Shown here: piece by piece, positions 10,778 to 20,069 of the stretch | How the letters are laid out: the number at the start of each line of letters is the position of its first letter | Numbering within the stretch: the stretch's first letter is position 1 | Source: Vreelandella nanhaiensis | Lineage (GTDB): Bacteria > Pseudomonadota > Gammaproteobacteria > Pseudomonadales > Halomonadaceae | Length of the DNA: 64,000 nucleotides | Assembly (NCBI RefSeq): GCF_003990185.1 | Contig: NZ_RZHF01000005.1 | Span: 124,001 to 188,000, forward strand | Direction: 5' to 3' | The notes under the pieces: model-generated | The model's database searches: none | What the model saw: only the letters and a program-made list of their open reading frames with translations | What the model was told of the DNA's origin: nothing | Position numbers and translations under genes: made by a program

Positions 10778-11752
10778 TTACCCCAAGCGTTCCTCTCTTG
10801 GGGTTAAGCCAAAATGGTTGCGGTAGGCGGTAGAAAAGTGAGCGCCTGAGGAAAAGCCCGTCGCAAAGGCGATATCACCTACGGGACGGTCACTCTCGCG
10901 CAACTGCTTACGCGCTTCCTGTAAGCGCAAATTAAGGTAGTAGCGGCTGGGCACAGCCTGAAGATGCTTTTTGAATAGCCGCTCAAGCTGGCGGCGGGAA
11001 ATCCCCAAATGCTCCGAAAGCTCCAGGGTAGAAAGCGGCTCTTCAATATTGGCTTCCATGAGGGTAACGGCATCTACCAGGCTTTGCGGGGCGTGGCCCA
11101 GACGATGGCGCAGCGGCACATGTTGGCGTTCATCGGCCATGCGGACACGCTCGCACATAAAATGCTCGGATACCTGTTCAACCAAATGGTCACTTTGCTG
11201 CTGGCGAACAATGGTCAACATCATATCTAGCGCGGCCGTGCCACTGGCGCAGGTAAGCCGGTTACGGTCGATTTCAAACAGCTGCTGTGAAAGCGCTACT
11301 TGAGGATAGGCCTGGGAGAATGCCGCAAAACGCTGCCAGGGCAAGGTTGCACGGTAGCCTTCTAACAACCCCGCACGCGCCAACACCTCCGCCCCACCGG
11401 CCAAGCCTCCCAATAGCGTGCGCCCATGATGCTGACGCAGCCATTCCACCAGGCTTGCAGGGAGTGCATAAGGTAGCGGAGAGGGTGCACAGACCAAAAT
11501 CATATCCAAGTCAGGCGGCGCATGCTTCAAGGTGTAGTCAGCATTGCAGGTGAGCTGGGCGCTGCTTCGTACAGGCTGCTCATCATTACTTAGCGTAAAA
11601 ACCTGATAGAGCACCTGCCCGCTCAATTGATTAGCCATAAGTAGCGGTTCGACGGCGCTGGCGTGCGAAAGCATTGAAAACCCAGGCAGCAGCAATACCC
11701 CTATGCGCTGGCGCGCAAACGTTGATGAGGAAGTTAAGGGGTTGGGCTGCAT
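10778..11752 (-). CDS. AraC family regulator, ArgR-like (GlxA subfamily)
   Basis: 324 residues. The N-terminal two thirds form a DJ-1/PfpI-like domain (RIGVLLLPGFSMLSHASAVEPLLMAN at its start, then LAGGAEVLARAGLLEG, and ASGTAALDMML). The C-terminus has two AraC helix-turn-helix motifs, STLELSEHLGISRRQLERLF and RPVGDIAFATGFSSGAHFS. In pseudomonads the arginine-responsive ArgR that activates the aru/AST genes belongs to this subfamily. Here the gene lies directly upstream of astC in the same orientation, so control of the AST operon is likely but inferred. Confidence 0.85.
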   Translation of the reverse strand: MQPNPLTSSSTFARQRIGVLLLPGFSMLSHASAVEPLLMANQLSGQVLYQVFTLSNDEQPVRSSAQLTCNADYTLKHAPPDLDMILVCAPSPLPYALPASLVEWLRQHHGRTLLGGLAGGAEVLARAGLLEGYRATLPWQRFAAFSQAYPQVALSQQLFEIDRNRLTCASGTAALDMMLTIVRQQQSDHLVEQVSEHFMCERVRMADERQHVPLRHRLGHAPQSLVDAVTLMEANIEEPLSTLELSEHLGISRRQLERLFKKHLQAVPSRYYLNLRLQEARKQLRESDRPVGDIAFATGFSSGAHFSTAYRNHFGLTPREERLG

Positions 11753-11885
11753 GCCAAATCGCCGTCAGTAAATGAGGCACCATCTTACCCAATTGCGCAG
11801 TTTTGGGCAGCGCCTGTTGGCTCTATATGGAAAAAGACGTCGCGGCTTAATTACGCATTCTTTAGCTAGGTTGCACGTACGTTCG

Positions 11886-11929
11886 GATAAATAACGCAGT
11901 TCTGACAGCGCAACAAGCGATAAATAACG
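11886..11929. promoter_or_regulatory. Pair of direct repeats upstream of the AraC-type gene
   Basis: GATAAATAACG occurs at 11886-11896 and again at 11919-11929, identical over 11 bp and 33 bp apart start to start, about three helical turns. They lie 134-177 bp upstream of the AraC-type gene. AraC proteins bind direct repeats on one face of the helix, so these could be autoregulatory sites. No copy was recognised in front of astC. Confidence 0.4.
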
Positions 11930-11933
11930 GGCC

Positions 11934-12539
11934 TTAAGAAACCATAGCAATACTCTGCTGAGAGGCACTATGTTTCACATTGGCTTGAAGCCAGGCACCG
12001 GCAGCGCACTCTAGTGAAGGCGCCTCAATGACACCGTGTATTCGCGCCCGCGAAAGTAACGTGAGCCTGGTATTGGCCTTCAGAGTTCCCATTACATGCC
12101 CATCGACATCAATGCAGCCACCTTCTATATAAGATGCCACGTGTCCGGTTGACGCCACCGTAATGGGATGGTGTGAGGCAACGACCGTTCCCTGCACGCT
12201 CCCTTTAATCAGTACGGACTCATTGGCCGTTATATTGCCTGAAATATGCGTTGCTCCCCCGATTCGGCTGCCCTCTTTTAAGGGAACCACGACCGCCGTA
12301 AGGTTCGCTTGAGGCTGCGTATCTTTAACCGTTACTTCAGGAGCAATAACTACTTCAGAAGCAGCAATTTCGCGGGAAGTACTGGATGTATTAGCCAGGA
12401 GCGTCTGATGCAGAAACTCAGCGGAGCTTGAAGCAGCCGCTGCAGAAGTGAGCAGCTTTGCCTTGCGGCGTCTGCCATCCCACACAATCAGCGTCATTGC
12501 GCTAACACCGATAAGAATAAACCATGCTTGAATGCCCAT
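11934..12539 (-). CDS. Membrane-anchored bactofilin with a ZipA-like N-terminus
   Basis: 201 residues. Residues 1-28 are one transmembrane helix followed by a basic patch (QAWFILIG...VWDGRRRKAK), which resembles the N-terminal anchor of the division protein ZipA. A variable linker of about 60 residues leads to a bactofilin beta-helix (GSRIGGATHISGNITANESV, then IKGSVQGTVVASHHPITV, and later GHVMGTLKANTRLTLLSRAR). Bactofilins polymerise without nucleotide and organise envelope synthesis. The ATG at 12539 has an AGGACAGGTGC ribosome binding site. It is divergent from a second, soluble bactofilin. Confidence 0.82.
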   Translation of the reverse strand: MGIQAWFILIGVSAMTLIVWDGRRRKAKLLTSAAAASSSAEFLHQTLLANTSSTSREIAASEVVIAPEVTVKDTQPQANLTAVVVPLKEGSRIGGATHISGNITANESVLIKGSVQGTVVASHHPITVASTGHVASYIEGGCIDVDGHVMGTLKANTRLTLLSRARIHGVIEAPSLECAAGAWLQANVKHSASQQSIAMVS

Positions 12540-12742
12540 GCACCTGTCCTGCCACTGCAAATATTGTTGTCCAGAATAAGGTTATACGCGTTTTATCTTT
12601 TTGTGGCAGCTCGAATAACCTCCCTCACTCAGCTTAACTCTGGGCTTTATAAGAGAGATTCGTAGATTAAAGTGTCCGATGAATTTTATGCTCACTAAAG
12701 CGAAGCTAAAAACGCTAGGGTGCCACTTCCGAGGAATTAACT

Positions 12743-13327
12743 ATGTTTAACAAAGCCAAAAACACGACCGCTGAGCATAAAATAGCGCCGTCTGCCCCAC
12801 AGGATTCAAACACCGCACCATCGGCTAACACCTTCAACAGCAGTGCACGGCCAAGCGCTTCCATTATTGGCAGCCACACGCAAGTGGAGGGAAACATCAA
12901 TAGCGATGAAGATTTGACCGTAAAAGGGCGTGTTAGCGGAATCATCACCTGCAAACAACATACCGTTACCCTGGACACTAATAGCTATCTGAAAGGTGAT
13001 GTGTTTGCGCATACATTGCATGTAACAGGCGAAGTAGAAGGCAATTTAGTGGCCTTACACCGTGCGACGATTCATAAAGGTGCCCAGGTGACAGGCACCA
13101 TTGTATCGCCATGTCTTGTACTTGAAGATGGCAGTATTTTTCATGGCAGTATCGATATGAGCGCCGACAATGAGATGCTGAAAAAAAGCTTTAGCGACGT
13201 TCAGATCAACGCCAAAAAAACATCCGCGCCAAGCATTGCTTCTGACGTCACCTCGCTGGCAGCCACCAAAGATAAGTCTTCTAATAAACAGGCAGGCGCT
13301 GCCGAGCGAGTAGCAAAAGAAGCATAA
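12743..13327 (+). CDS. Soluble bactofilin
   Basis: 194 residues. A disordered N-terminal tail of about 40 residues precedes a bactofilin domain (SIIGSHTQVEGNINSDEDLT, VKGRVSGIITC, EVEGNLVALHRATIHKGAQV, TGTIVSPCLVLEDGSIFHG) and a Lys/Ala/Ser-rich C-terminal tail. No membrane segment is present, unlike the divergent paralogue. A GAGGAATTAACT ribosome binding site precedes the ATG. The two proteins may copolymerise, one recruiting the other to the membrane, but that is inference from the shared domain and head-to-head arrangement. Confidence 0.88.
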   Translation: MFNKAKNTTAEHKIAPSAPQDSNTAPSANTFNSSARPSASIIGSHTQVEGNINSDEDLTVKGRVSGIITCKQHTVTLDTNSYLKGDVFAHTLHVTGEVEGNLVALHRATIHKGAQVTGTIVSPCLVLEDGSIFHGSIDMSADNEMLKKSFSDVQINAKKTSAPSIASDVTSLAATKDKSSNKQAGAAERVAKEA

Positions 13328-13387
13328 CGAGGTAATGTCTAGAAGTTTCCCTTAGCTGTTGCTGGCTAATAGTTGCATACATATAAA

Positions 13388-13413
13388 AGGGCAAGGCGTA
13401 AACGCCTTGCCCT
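13388..13413 (-). terminator. Rho-independent terminator after the polyQ PRC-barrel gene
   Basis: Perfect 12-bp stem AGGGCAAGGCGT / ACGCCTTGCCCT with a minimal loop. On the minus strand it is followed by TTTTAT, fitting termination of the gene ending at 13433. It also lies 60 bp past the bactofilin stop on the plus strand and may act there without a U tract. Confidence 0.78.
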
Positions 13414-13432
13414 CAGCTAGCAACTTAAAACG

Positions 13433-14269
<837 letters not shown>

Positions 14270-14413
14270 AATGTCTCTCCTTGGGTTGGCTTGCACTTAA
14301 AAAGGCTAGTAGACGTGAGCGTTTTAGATCAAAGCCAGAATGAAATTCTAATAAAAGTTAATGAATATTGATTTATAATCGCTGATATAAGTAAACTTGC
14401 TAATTAAACAGTA

Positions 14414-14450
14414 AACGCCTTACCCGCCTGACTAGGCAAGATAAGGCGTT
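14414..14450 (-). terminator. Candidate terminator after the 124-residue secreted protein
   Basis: AACGCCTTA (14414-14422) pairs with TAAGGCGTT (14442-14450), with an inner GCCT/AGGC pairing. It lies 33 bp past the stop codon at 14483. The following U tract on the minus strand is weak, so efficiency is uncertain. Confidence 0.5.
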
Positions 14451-14482
14451 ACCACCGCAACTTATATTACTAATAGCTTATA

Positions 14483-14857
14483 TTATTGAGAGGTAGTACC
14501 GCCTGTGCTACCACTACCTGTACTACCTGCACCCTGTTGATCTTGGGTGCCCATACTGCTGCCACTTTGCTCCTCTCGTATATCTAAGTTGTCTACATTC
14601 TCTTGGTCCTGCATATCCAGATCATCGCCGTCTAAGTCCTGCTGTGGCCCTTCTGTACCTGTACGGCGCTCTGCATCACTCTGTCCTTGGCTACTTGGCG
14701 TATCGGTACTTTGCTGTTGTCCTGCGGTCGTTGCATCTTGATGCTGAGTCATCTGAGCGTCTTTATTAGCCCCAGACGTATCATTATTGGCCAAAACGCC
14801 TGATGAGACGCCCGTACAGATCGCACCAATGGCAAGGGCTAGGATTGTCCGCTTCAT
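14483..14857 (-). CDS. Exported Gln/Asp/Gly-rich protein, PRC-less paralogue
   Basis: 124 residues. The signal peptide (MKRTILALAIGAICTGVSSG) is almost identical to those of the flanking paralogues, but the mature part is only a low-complexity Gln/Asp/Ser/Gly-rich chain (MTQHQDATTAGQQQSTDTP, later NVDNLDIREEQSGSSMG) with no PRC-barrel. It ends in a Ser/Gly/Thr-rich tail. The leader sequence AAGCCAACCCAAGGAG before the ATG is also shared with the gene at 13433-14269, which shows a common duplication origin. Function unknown; probably intrinsically disordered in the periplasm. Confidence 0.75.
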   Translation of the reverse strand: MKRTILALAIGAICTGVSSGVLANNDTSGANKDAQMTQHQDATTAGQQQSTDTPSSQGQSDAERRTGTEGPQQDLDGDDLDMQDQENVDNLDIREEQSGSSMGTQDQQGAGSTGSGSTGGTTSQ

Positions 14858-14994
14858 GTGATGTTCTCCTTGGGTTGGCTTACTCTTTTAAAACTAGTCA
14901 ATAAAAAGGAGATAACACAGTATGAGATGAATACCTTAGAAATTTGAATGAAAGTTAACAGCTAACTACTTGATAGTTTAGTGCCCAATAAAAA

Positions 14995-15027
14995 CGCCTT
15001 ACTTATTCCCGAAGGAAAAGTAAGGCG
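14995..15027 (-). terminator. Rho-independent terminator after the 188-residue PRC-barrel gene
   Basis: CGCCTTACTT (14995-15004) pairs perfectly with AAGTAAGGCG (15018-15027) around a 13-nt loop. On the minus strand it is followed by TTTTTATT. It lies about 70 bp past the stop codon at 15100. Confidence 0.7.
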
Positions 15028-15099
15028 AATAGACCAACCTACGTTATTTAAAACACGAATGTCATGAGGTTTGTACCATTAATATCGTTTAACACATCT

Positions 15100-15666
15100 T
15101 TAGTTAGGATGCTGCTGCGCCTGTTTCAAGGTCATATTATTGTCTATTTGGCTATAGTTTTCCTCATTATACTTCTCAGCGGATGCTTCTATTTCATCAC
15201 TGCCATAAGTAGTGTTAGTGATTAATTGATCGTCTTCAAGCACAATCTCTTCCAGCGGCAACGCGACCTTTTCATCGCCAATTCCCCAAAGGCCACCAAT
15301 GGAAACAATGGCATAGAGATCACCTGACTCTTTATGCTCAACAATGCGATCAATATTACCGATCTCCTCGTCTTGCTGATTAACAACCGACATTCCCTCA
15401 ATATCCTGTATCTGGCGAGACATTAAATCGTTCGGATCTTCATTATCCTCATTGTGATCATCATCAGCAGAGGATCTTGCGTACCCATGTTTCATAGCAG
15501 CTGGCCGCTCGCCTTCTGAACCTATCTGTTCATCGACCGCTTCTTGTTGCTGCTCCAGCGCTCCTTCCGGCTGATCATTTTTTGCTTGGTTATTCTCAGC
15601 GAATACTCCACTTGAGACGCCGGTGCAAAGCGCAGCAATGGCAATAGCTAATGTAGTCCGTTTCAT
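15100..15666 (-). CDS. Exported PRC-barrel protein
   Basis: 188 residues with a signal peptide (MKRTTLAIAIAALCTGVSSG...VFAE) nearly the same as its two downstream paralogues. A short acidic Gln/Glu-rich linker is followed by a PRC-barrel (QDIEGMSVVNQQDEEIGNID, GDLYAIVSIGGLWGIG, KVALPLEEIVLEDDQL) and a tail ending NMTLKQAQQHPN. It lacks the EPxVTVEQ repeats and polyGln end of the gene at 13433. A CAAGGAGAGACAAC ribosome binding site precedes the ATG. It probably represents the ancestral architecture of the three. Function unknown. Confidence 0.82.
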   Translation of the reverse strand: MKRTTLAIAIAALCTGVSSGVFAENNQAKNDQPEGALEQQQEAVDEQIGSEGERPAAMKHGYARSSADDDHNEDNEDPNDLMSRQIQDIEGMSVVNQQDEEIGNIDRIVEHKESGDLYAIVSIGGLWGIGDEKVALPLEEIVLEDDQLITNTTYGSDEIEASAEKYNEENYSQIDNNMTLKQAQQHPN

Positions 15667-15773
15667 GTTGTCTCTCCTTGAGTAAACCTACTCTTACAAG
15701 TTAGACGACAGGGCTGTAAATCACCAATAACCGGTAAAAGCTTACTTTCCTAGCTTGAAAGACGATACTTTTC

Positions 15774-17270
15774 TCAGTCTGAGTGGCGGTGTTCTAGCGG
15801 ATGAAGCGAAGGCCCTTCTATCACTTCACCTTGAATATCAAATCGGCTTCCGTGGCAAGGACAGTCCCAGGTTGTTTCAGCATCGTTCCAGTGCACTACG
15901 CACTTTAAATGAGGACAAACTGCAGAGAGAACAGATAAATTACCTGCCTCATTACGATAGACAGCCAACTTTTCACCATGCAGGGTAGCCACTTTTGCCT
16001 GGCCAGGTGCAATCTCATCAAGTTCTTTAAGCTTCTTCGTGCCCAAATGATCTTTAATGAGATGTTTTGCAACAGACATGTTTTCTTTAAGCCAATGCCC
16101 GGCGGAATTAACGGGTGTAAAACGTTGCGAATCAAAGCAGCGATACCAGGCGTTATCTCGCCCTTCAATGAGATCGGCGATCATCATTCCACTGACGGTA
16201 CCCCATGTCAGACCATCCGCAGCAAAGCCGGTAGCCACATACACATGGTCACTGGCAAAGGTTCGTCCAATATAAGGCAGGCCATCGCCCGAGCTGTACT
16301 GCTGCGCTGACCATTCGTACTCAAACTCGCCCACATCAAAGTGCGCGCTTAAGTAGCTACGCAATGCCTGATAGCGTTCGCGCTCAGATTGGTCCTCACC
16401 CGTTTGATGCTTTTCACCAATTGCCATGATGTAGTTTTCACCATTCAAGCAATAACTACGTACGGAATGAAAAGAGTCCAGCATAAAGAAGATGCCATCG
16501 GGAAAGGATTCGGTATTAAGTTTGGCACTGACGCCATACTCCCGGGAGGCAATCATGCCGGTTTGCAGCATGTTCACCCCTTTAGGGGTATGGGTTGCCA
16601 ATACGATATCGGTGGCCTTTACCTGGGCGCTATCGGTTCTAACAATACAGTGCTTGTAATCAATATCGCGCACAGGACTATGCTCATAGATATTGACGCC
16701 ATGCTGGCTAATCACCTTCGCTAGGCCCTGAACATAATGAAAGGCATTAAACTGCGCCTGATGATCGACGCTTACCCCATGAGTGATTGAAAAAGGCAGA
16801 GCCATATCTGTAAAGGACTTGGCATTAAGCCCAGCTTGCACCATGGCTTCGTGCTCGGCTTCCAATGCATCGGCGCTCTTCTGATCATTTTCCGTGAGCA
16901 GCCGGTAAAGCGGGACCCGTTTGAACTGACAGTCGATGTTAAAACGGCGAACAGTCTCTTCAATTAAGTTGATAGCACCAGCACGCGCCTGAACGATGGC
17001 TCGAAGGGTATCGTCATCCCATTTAACCCCGGTTTGTGCCAATCCAGCCGATACGGGGCTATAGAGATTACCGGTTGAGCCACCCGTGCAACCACTTCCT
17101 ACGCAGTGGGCTTCTAGTATCACCACACGTTTACCGCTCTCAATTAACTGCTGTGCTGTCGTTAGGCCTGTAATACCCGCCCCTACGATCACCACGTCCG
17201 TTTCAATATCGTCAGCCAATGCGGGAAAATTACAGGGATTATCTATCCCTGCTTGCCAAATCGATTTCAT
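15774..17270 (-). CDS. FAD-dependent oxidoreductase with C-terminal Rieske domain
   Basis: 498 residues. The N-terminus is a DAO-type flavoprotein: DVVIVGAGITGLTTAQQL (dinucleotide fold), then RVVILEAHCVGSGCTGGSTG. The FAD-closing segment YVATGFAADGLTWGT lies near residue 350. Residues about 410-498 are a Rieske [2Fe-2S] domain with both ligand pairs: CPHLKCVVHWN and CPCHGSRF. Such fusions are predicted amine or amino-acid oxidases that pass electrons to an iron-sulfur centre. The substrate is unknown. A GGCCAGGAGGCGTC ribosome binding site precedes the ATG, and the gene follows a small unknown gene by 33 bp. Confidence 0.9.
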   Translation of the reverse strand: MKSIWQAGIDNPCNFPALADDIETDVVIVGAGITGLTTAQQLIESGKRVVILEAHCVGSGCTGGSTGNLYSPVSAGLAQTGVKWDDDTLRAIVQARAGAINLIEETVRRFNIDCQFKRVPLYRLLTENDQKSADALEAEHEAMVQAGLNAKSFTDMALPFSITHGVSVDHQAQFNAFHYVQGLAKVISQHGVNIYEHSPVRDIDYKHCIVRTDSAQVKATDIVLATHTPKGVNMLQTGMIASREYGVSAKLNTESFPDGIFFMLDSFHSVRSYCLNGENYIMAIGEKHQTGEDQSERERYQALRSYLSAHFDVGEFEYEWSAQQYSSGDGLPYIGRTFASDHVYVATGFAADGLTWGTVSGMMIADLIEGRDNAWYRCFDSQRFTPVNSAGHWLKENMSVAKHLIKDHLGTKKLKELDEIAPGQAKVATLHGEKLAVYRNEAGNLSVLSAVCPHLKCVVHWNDAETTWDCPCHGSRFDIQGEVIEGPSLHPLEHRHSD

Positions 17271-17303
17271 GACGCCTCCTGGCCAGAAATTGAGATGATC
17301 TTA

Positions 17304-17555
17304 TTATGGAAAGTGCTTGCCTGCGTTTGGGTCAGACGCATCGTAATCCTGAGTGTCATCAGGCGCTGAACCAGGTTCATGTGAGGTTTCGGCTTCAAAG
17401 CGGCGCGCCGCTTCAATCGCTTGCGGCTCAGTTTCGTGCTGGGATATTTCCTGAGGGGCTTCGGGTTCGGTAACATCAACAACGCGCCACCCTGATACGA
17501 TGATCGCGTCTTCCCGCTTTCTACTAATCGGCTCGACTCGTGCTGTCCGGGTCAT
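17304..17555 (-). CDS. Small protein of unknown function upstream of the FAD-Rieske gene
   Basis: 83 residues, soluble and acidic, with a strong AAGGAGGAAAT ribosome binding site before the ATG. The N-terminal half (IIVSGWRVVDVTEPEAPQEI then ETEPQAIEAARRFEAE) looks like a compact fold resembling small DUF2188-like proteins, and the C-terminal 25 residues are acidic and probably disordered. It lies 33 bp before the FAD-Rieske gene on the same strand, so the two are probably cotranscribed. No function is proposed. Confidence 0.7.
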   Translation of the reverse strand: MTRTARVEPISRKREDAIIVSGWRVVDVTEPEAPQEISQHETEPQAIEAARRFEAETSHEPGSAPDDTQDYDASDPNAGKHFP

Positions 17556-17701
17556 ATTTCCTCCTTGGCAAAGCGTTTACACCCTGCTCCTAACCATGGC
17601 AGAACTTTCAATGCCTTGCGTACCCAGCGGTGAAAGTTTAACAGCGATTGATTTATTCCTGCCGCGACCGGCTTTTACCACGACTCACCAGGGCTAACGA
17701 A

Positions 17702-17729
17702 AATTGCCGGGCGCAAAGACCCGGCAATT
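17702..17729 (-). terminator. Rho-independent terminator after fabV
   Basis: AATTGCCGGG (17702-17711) pairs perfectly with CCCGGCAATT (17720-17729), loop of 8 nt. On the minus strand it is followed by TTCG after the stem's own T-rich end, 37 bp beyond the fabV stop. Confidence 0.75.
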
Positions 17730-17766
17730 CAGAGTTACAGCTCTGGCGTACAACCAGCGCAGTGGC

Positions 17767-18963
17767 TTAGAGGCTAACGACGTCGAACTCAACGTTAGGG
17801 TCTACATCCGCGTCGTAATCGACATCGTCACGCTCAAAGCCAAACAGCTTCAAAAACTCGTGCTTGTAGCCCGCGTAGTCGGTAATCTCGAACAGGTTTT
17901 CAGTGGTTACTTGCGGCCAGAGATCCTGGCAGGCCTTTTGGATATCATCACGCAGCTCCCAGTCATCAAGGCGTAGCCGACCTTTTTCATCGGTGCTCAT
18001 GTCTGAACCGTAAAGCCGCTCGCCGAAAAGGCGATTCAGCTGATCAACGGTACCTTCGTGGACACCCTGCTCTTTCATGATGCGATACACCATGGCGATA
18101 TACAGCGGCATGACCGGAATGGCAGCACTCGCCTGAGTAACAACCGACTTCAGCACCGCAACGTTGGCACCGCCACCACTCACTTTCAGCTTGTCATCAA
18201 TTGCATTGGCTGCGCGATCCAGATCTTCCTTCGCCTTACCCAACGCTCCATGCCAGTAAATCGGCCAGGTAATCTCGGTGCCGATGTAGCTGAAGGCTAC
18301 GCTGCGCGCGCCTTTGGCCAGTACGCCCGCTTGATCAAGCGCCTCCATCCATAGTTCCCAATCTTCGCCACCCATAACGGTAATGGTGTCGTCGATTTCC
18401 TGCTGGGTGGCGGGTTCCACTTCGGCTTCGATAATCGTGTCTTTATTAGTGTCGATGGCCGTGGCGCGGTAAGTCTCACCAATCGGCTTCAGGCTTGAGC
18501 GCTTGAGTTCGCCGCTCTCCGGCAGCTTGCGCACAGGGGACGCTAGTGAGTACACCACCAGATCAATCTCGCCCATATCCTGCTTGATAAGTTCGATGGC
18601 TTTTTCACGGGCTTCGTTAGAGAAGGCGTCGCCATTGATGGATTTACTGTAAAGGCCTTCCTGCTTGGCAAACTTGTCAAACGCGGCGCTGTTGTACCAA
18701 CCGGCCGTGCCAGTCTTGGTCTCACTGCTGGGCTTTTCAAAAAACACACCCAGGGTATCAGCGCCATAGCCAAAGGCGGCGGTAATTCGTGCAGCCAGGC
18801 CGTAACCACTGGAAGCGCCAATTACCAGAACTTTTTTCGGGCCGGCGCTTTTATCCAAACCACGCGCGCGGGTCGCTTCAATCTGCTCGCGAACGTTCTG
18901 CTCGCAGCCTTTTGGATGGGTAGTCGTGCAGATAAAGCCGCGCACCTTGGGTTTAATAATCAC
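17767..18963 (-). CDS. fabV: Trans-2-enoyl-ACP/CoA reductase FabV
   Basis: 398 residues. FabV reduces trans-2-enoyl-ACP with NADH in the last step of fatty acid elongation; FabV-type reductases in Vibrio and Pseudomonas are refractory to triclosan. The NADH fold shows [20 protein letters not shown], and the active-site Y-x8-K is [10 protein letters not shown]. The GTG at 18963 begins [19 protein letters not shown], the canonical family start, and has AGTGAGGTCCGAT in front. A GTG at 18975 would add four residues. Length matches the family. Confidence 0.94.
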   Translation of the reverse strand: MIIKPKVRGFICTTTHPKGCEQNVREQIEATRARGLDKSAGPKKVLVIGASSGYGLAARITAAFGYGADTLGVFFEKPSSETKTGTAGWYNSAAFDKFAKQEGLYSKSINGDAFSNEAREKAIELIKQDMGEIDLVVYSLASPVRKLPESGELKRSSLKPIGETYRATAIDTNKDTIIEAEVEPATQQEIDDTITVMGGEDWELWMEALDQAGVLAKGARSVAFSYIGTEITWPIYWHGALGKAKEDLDRAANAIDDKLKVSGGGANVAVLKSVVTQASAAIPVMPLYIAMVYRIMKEQGVHEGTVDQLNRLFGERLYGSDMSTDEKGRLRLDDWELRDDIQKACQDLWPQVTTENLFEITDYAGYKHEFLKLFGFERDDVDYDADVDPNVEFDVVSL

Positions 18964-19120
18964 ATCGGACCTCACTATCGGATTGATTTCATTATCAGCA
19001 TGACACTGCTGTAAGCATGGCGGCTATTTTAGCCTGCCAGACGGGCGCTGTCCGCTCTTGAGCTTACTTGCCTTTCACGGCACGATAGTGCCCCTTCTTT
19101 TGAATGCCTGCGAGGCCATC

Positions 19121-19504
19121 ATGAACGCACAGCAGCTAGTCGACGAACGCGGCGACCTTTGGCTTGCCTTGGCCCCTTTATGGCTAGACCGCGAACCCAG
19201 CGAGCGCGATTACGCCCGCATGGTCGAGATTATTCAGCAGTACGACATGCCGCTGATAGAACTTGAGTGGATGTTTCGCCTGGAGCTGGCGCCAGTAATG
19301 TCACGTCATCAGCTCTCTATTGCCAGCGAATGGCGACAATTTGATGACTACAAGCTGATGCAACAGCTGGTCAGACATAACCTGCGCCTGAAAGGCTGGC
19401 GGCGTAAAAGCTGGGCACTTTTCTCAGGGCTTACCACCATGATGGTACGTCACCGCTGGGTTGAGCTTATGAACCGTGTCAAGGTAGCCCGCGGCGAAAT
19501 CTGA
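19121..19504 (+). CDS. Protein of unknown function (DUF7079-like)
   Basis: 127 residues, soluble. ERGDLWLALAPLWLDREPSE, then VEIIQQYDMPLIELEWMFRL and VMSRHQLSIASEWRQFDDY resemble small proteins of the DUF7079 type, which have no known function. The C-terminus is basic (LRLKGWRRKSWALFSGL). The ATG at 19121 follows GCGAGGCCATC; an in-frame ATG at 19058 is less likely because it would extend into the divergent fabV promoter region. It is convergent with the glutathione peroxidase gene, whose stop codon abuts its own. Confidence 0.7.
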   Translation: MNAQQLVDERGDLWLALAPLWLDREPSERDYARMVEIIQQYDMPLIELEWMFRLELAPVMSRHQLSIASEWRQFDDYKLMQQLVRHNLRLKGWRRKSWALFSGLTTMMVRHRWVELMNRVKVARGEI

Positions 19505-19990
19505 TTACCCTTGGTCAAGCGCCGCTTCTACAGCCAGCCGCAGCGGTCGGCCATGGTCTCTTGGGCCAAAGCGAGCAATGACGTTGCCGTCACGGTCTAC
19601 AAGGAACTTGGTGAAGTTCCACTTGATGGCTTGCGTCCCTAGCACCCCAGGCGCCTGCTTTTTAAGCAGCACAAAAAGCGGGTGGGCATTAGCTCCATTG
19701 ACGTTGACCTTCTCCATGAGCGGAAAGGTGACTCCAAATGTCTGCTCGCCAAAGCTACAAAACGCTTCAGCGCTTTCCGGCGACTGCCGACCAAACTGAT
19801 TGCAGGGAAAGCCCAGCACGGTAAAGCCTCGGTCGCGGTAGCGCTGGTACAGCGCCTCAAGCTCTTTTAGCTGTGGCGTAAATCCGCACTGGCTGGCCAC
19901 ATTAACCACCAGCAGCACCTGCCCACGCAAGGCGCGCAGATTGAATGGTTGACCTTGATGGGTATAACAGTCTTTATCGTAAATCGTCAT
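19505..19990 (-). CDS. Glutathione peroxidase (thiol peroxidase type)
   Basis: 161 residues. Reduces hydroperoxides with thioredoxin or glutathione. The catalytic cysteine is in VVNVASQCGFTPQLKEL, replacing selenocysteine of animal enzymes. The catalytic Gln (VLGFPCNQFGRQSPES) and Trp-Asn (IKWNFTKFLVDRDG) are all present. Length matches bacterial BtuE-like enzymes. It is convergent with the DUF7079-like gene and appears monocistronic. Confidence 0.93.
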   Translation of the reverse strand: MTIYDKDCYTHQGQPFNLRALRGQVLLVVNVASQCGFTPQLKELEALYQRYRDRGFTVLGFPCNQFGRQSPESAEAFCSFGEQTFGVTFPLMEKVNVNGANAHPLFVLLKKQAPGVLGTQAIKWNFTKFLVDRDGNVIARFGPRDHGRPLRLAVEAALDQG

Positions 19991-20069
19991 TGTTGGGCCT
20001 TAAGCCTTTTAGGCAATATAAACATTACCTTGCCACGCTCTTCGAAAGGACACCAGCGTCTCACATGCG

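Noticed and set aside
11765..11968. Short frame between the AraC-type and bactofilin genes
   Set aside because: It overlaps the bactofilin end and covers the direct repeats; low-quality composition and no start signal.
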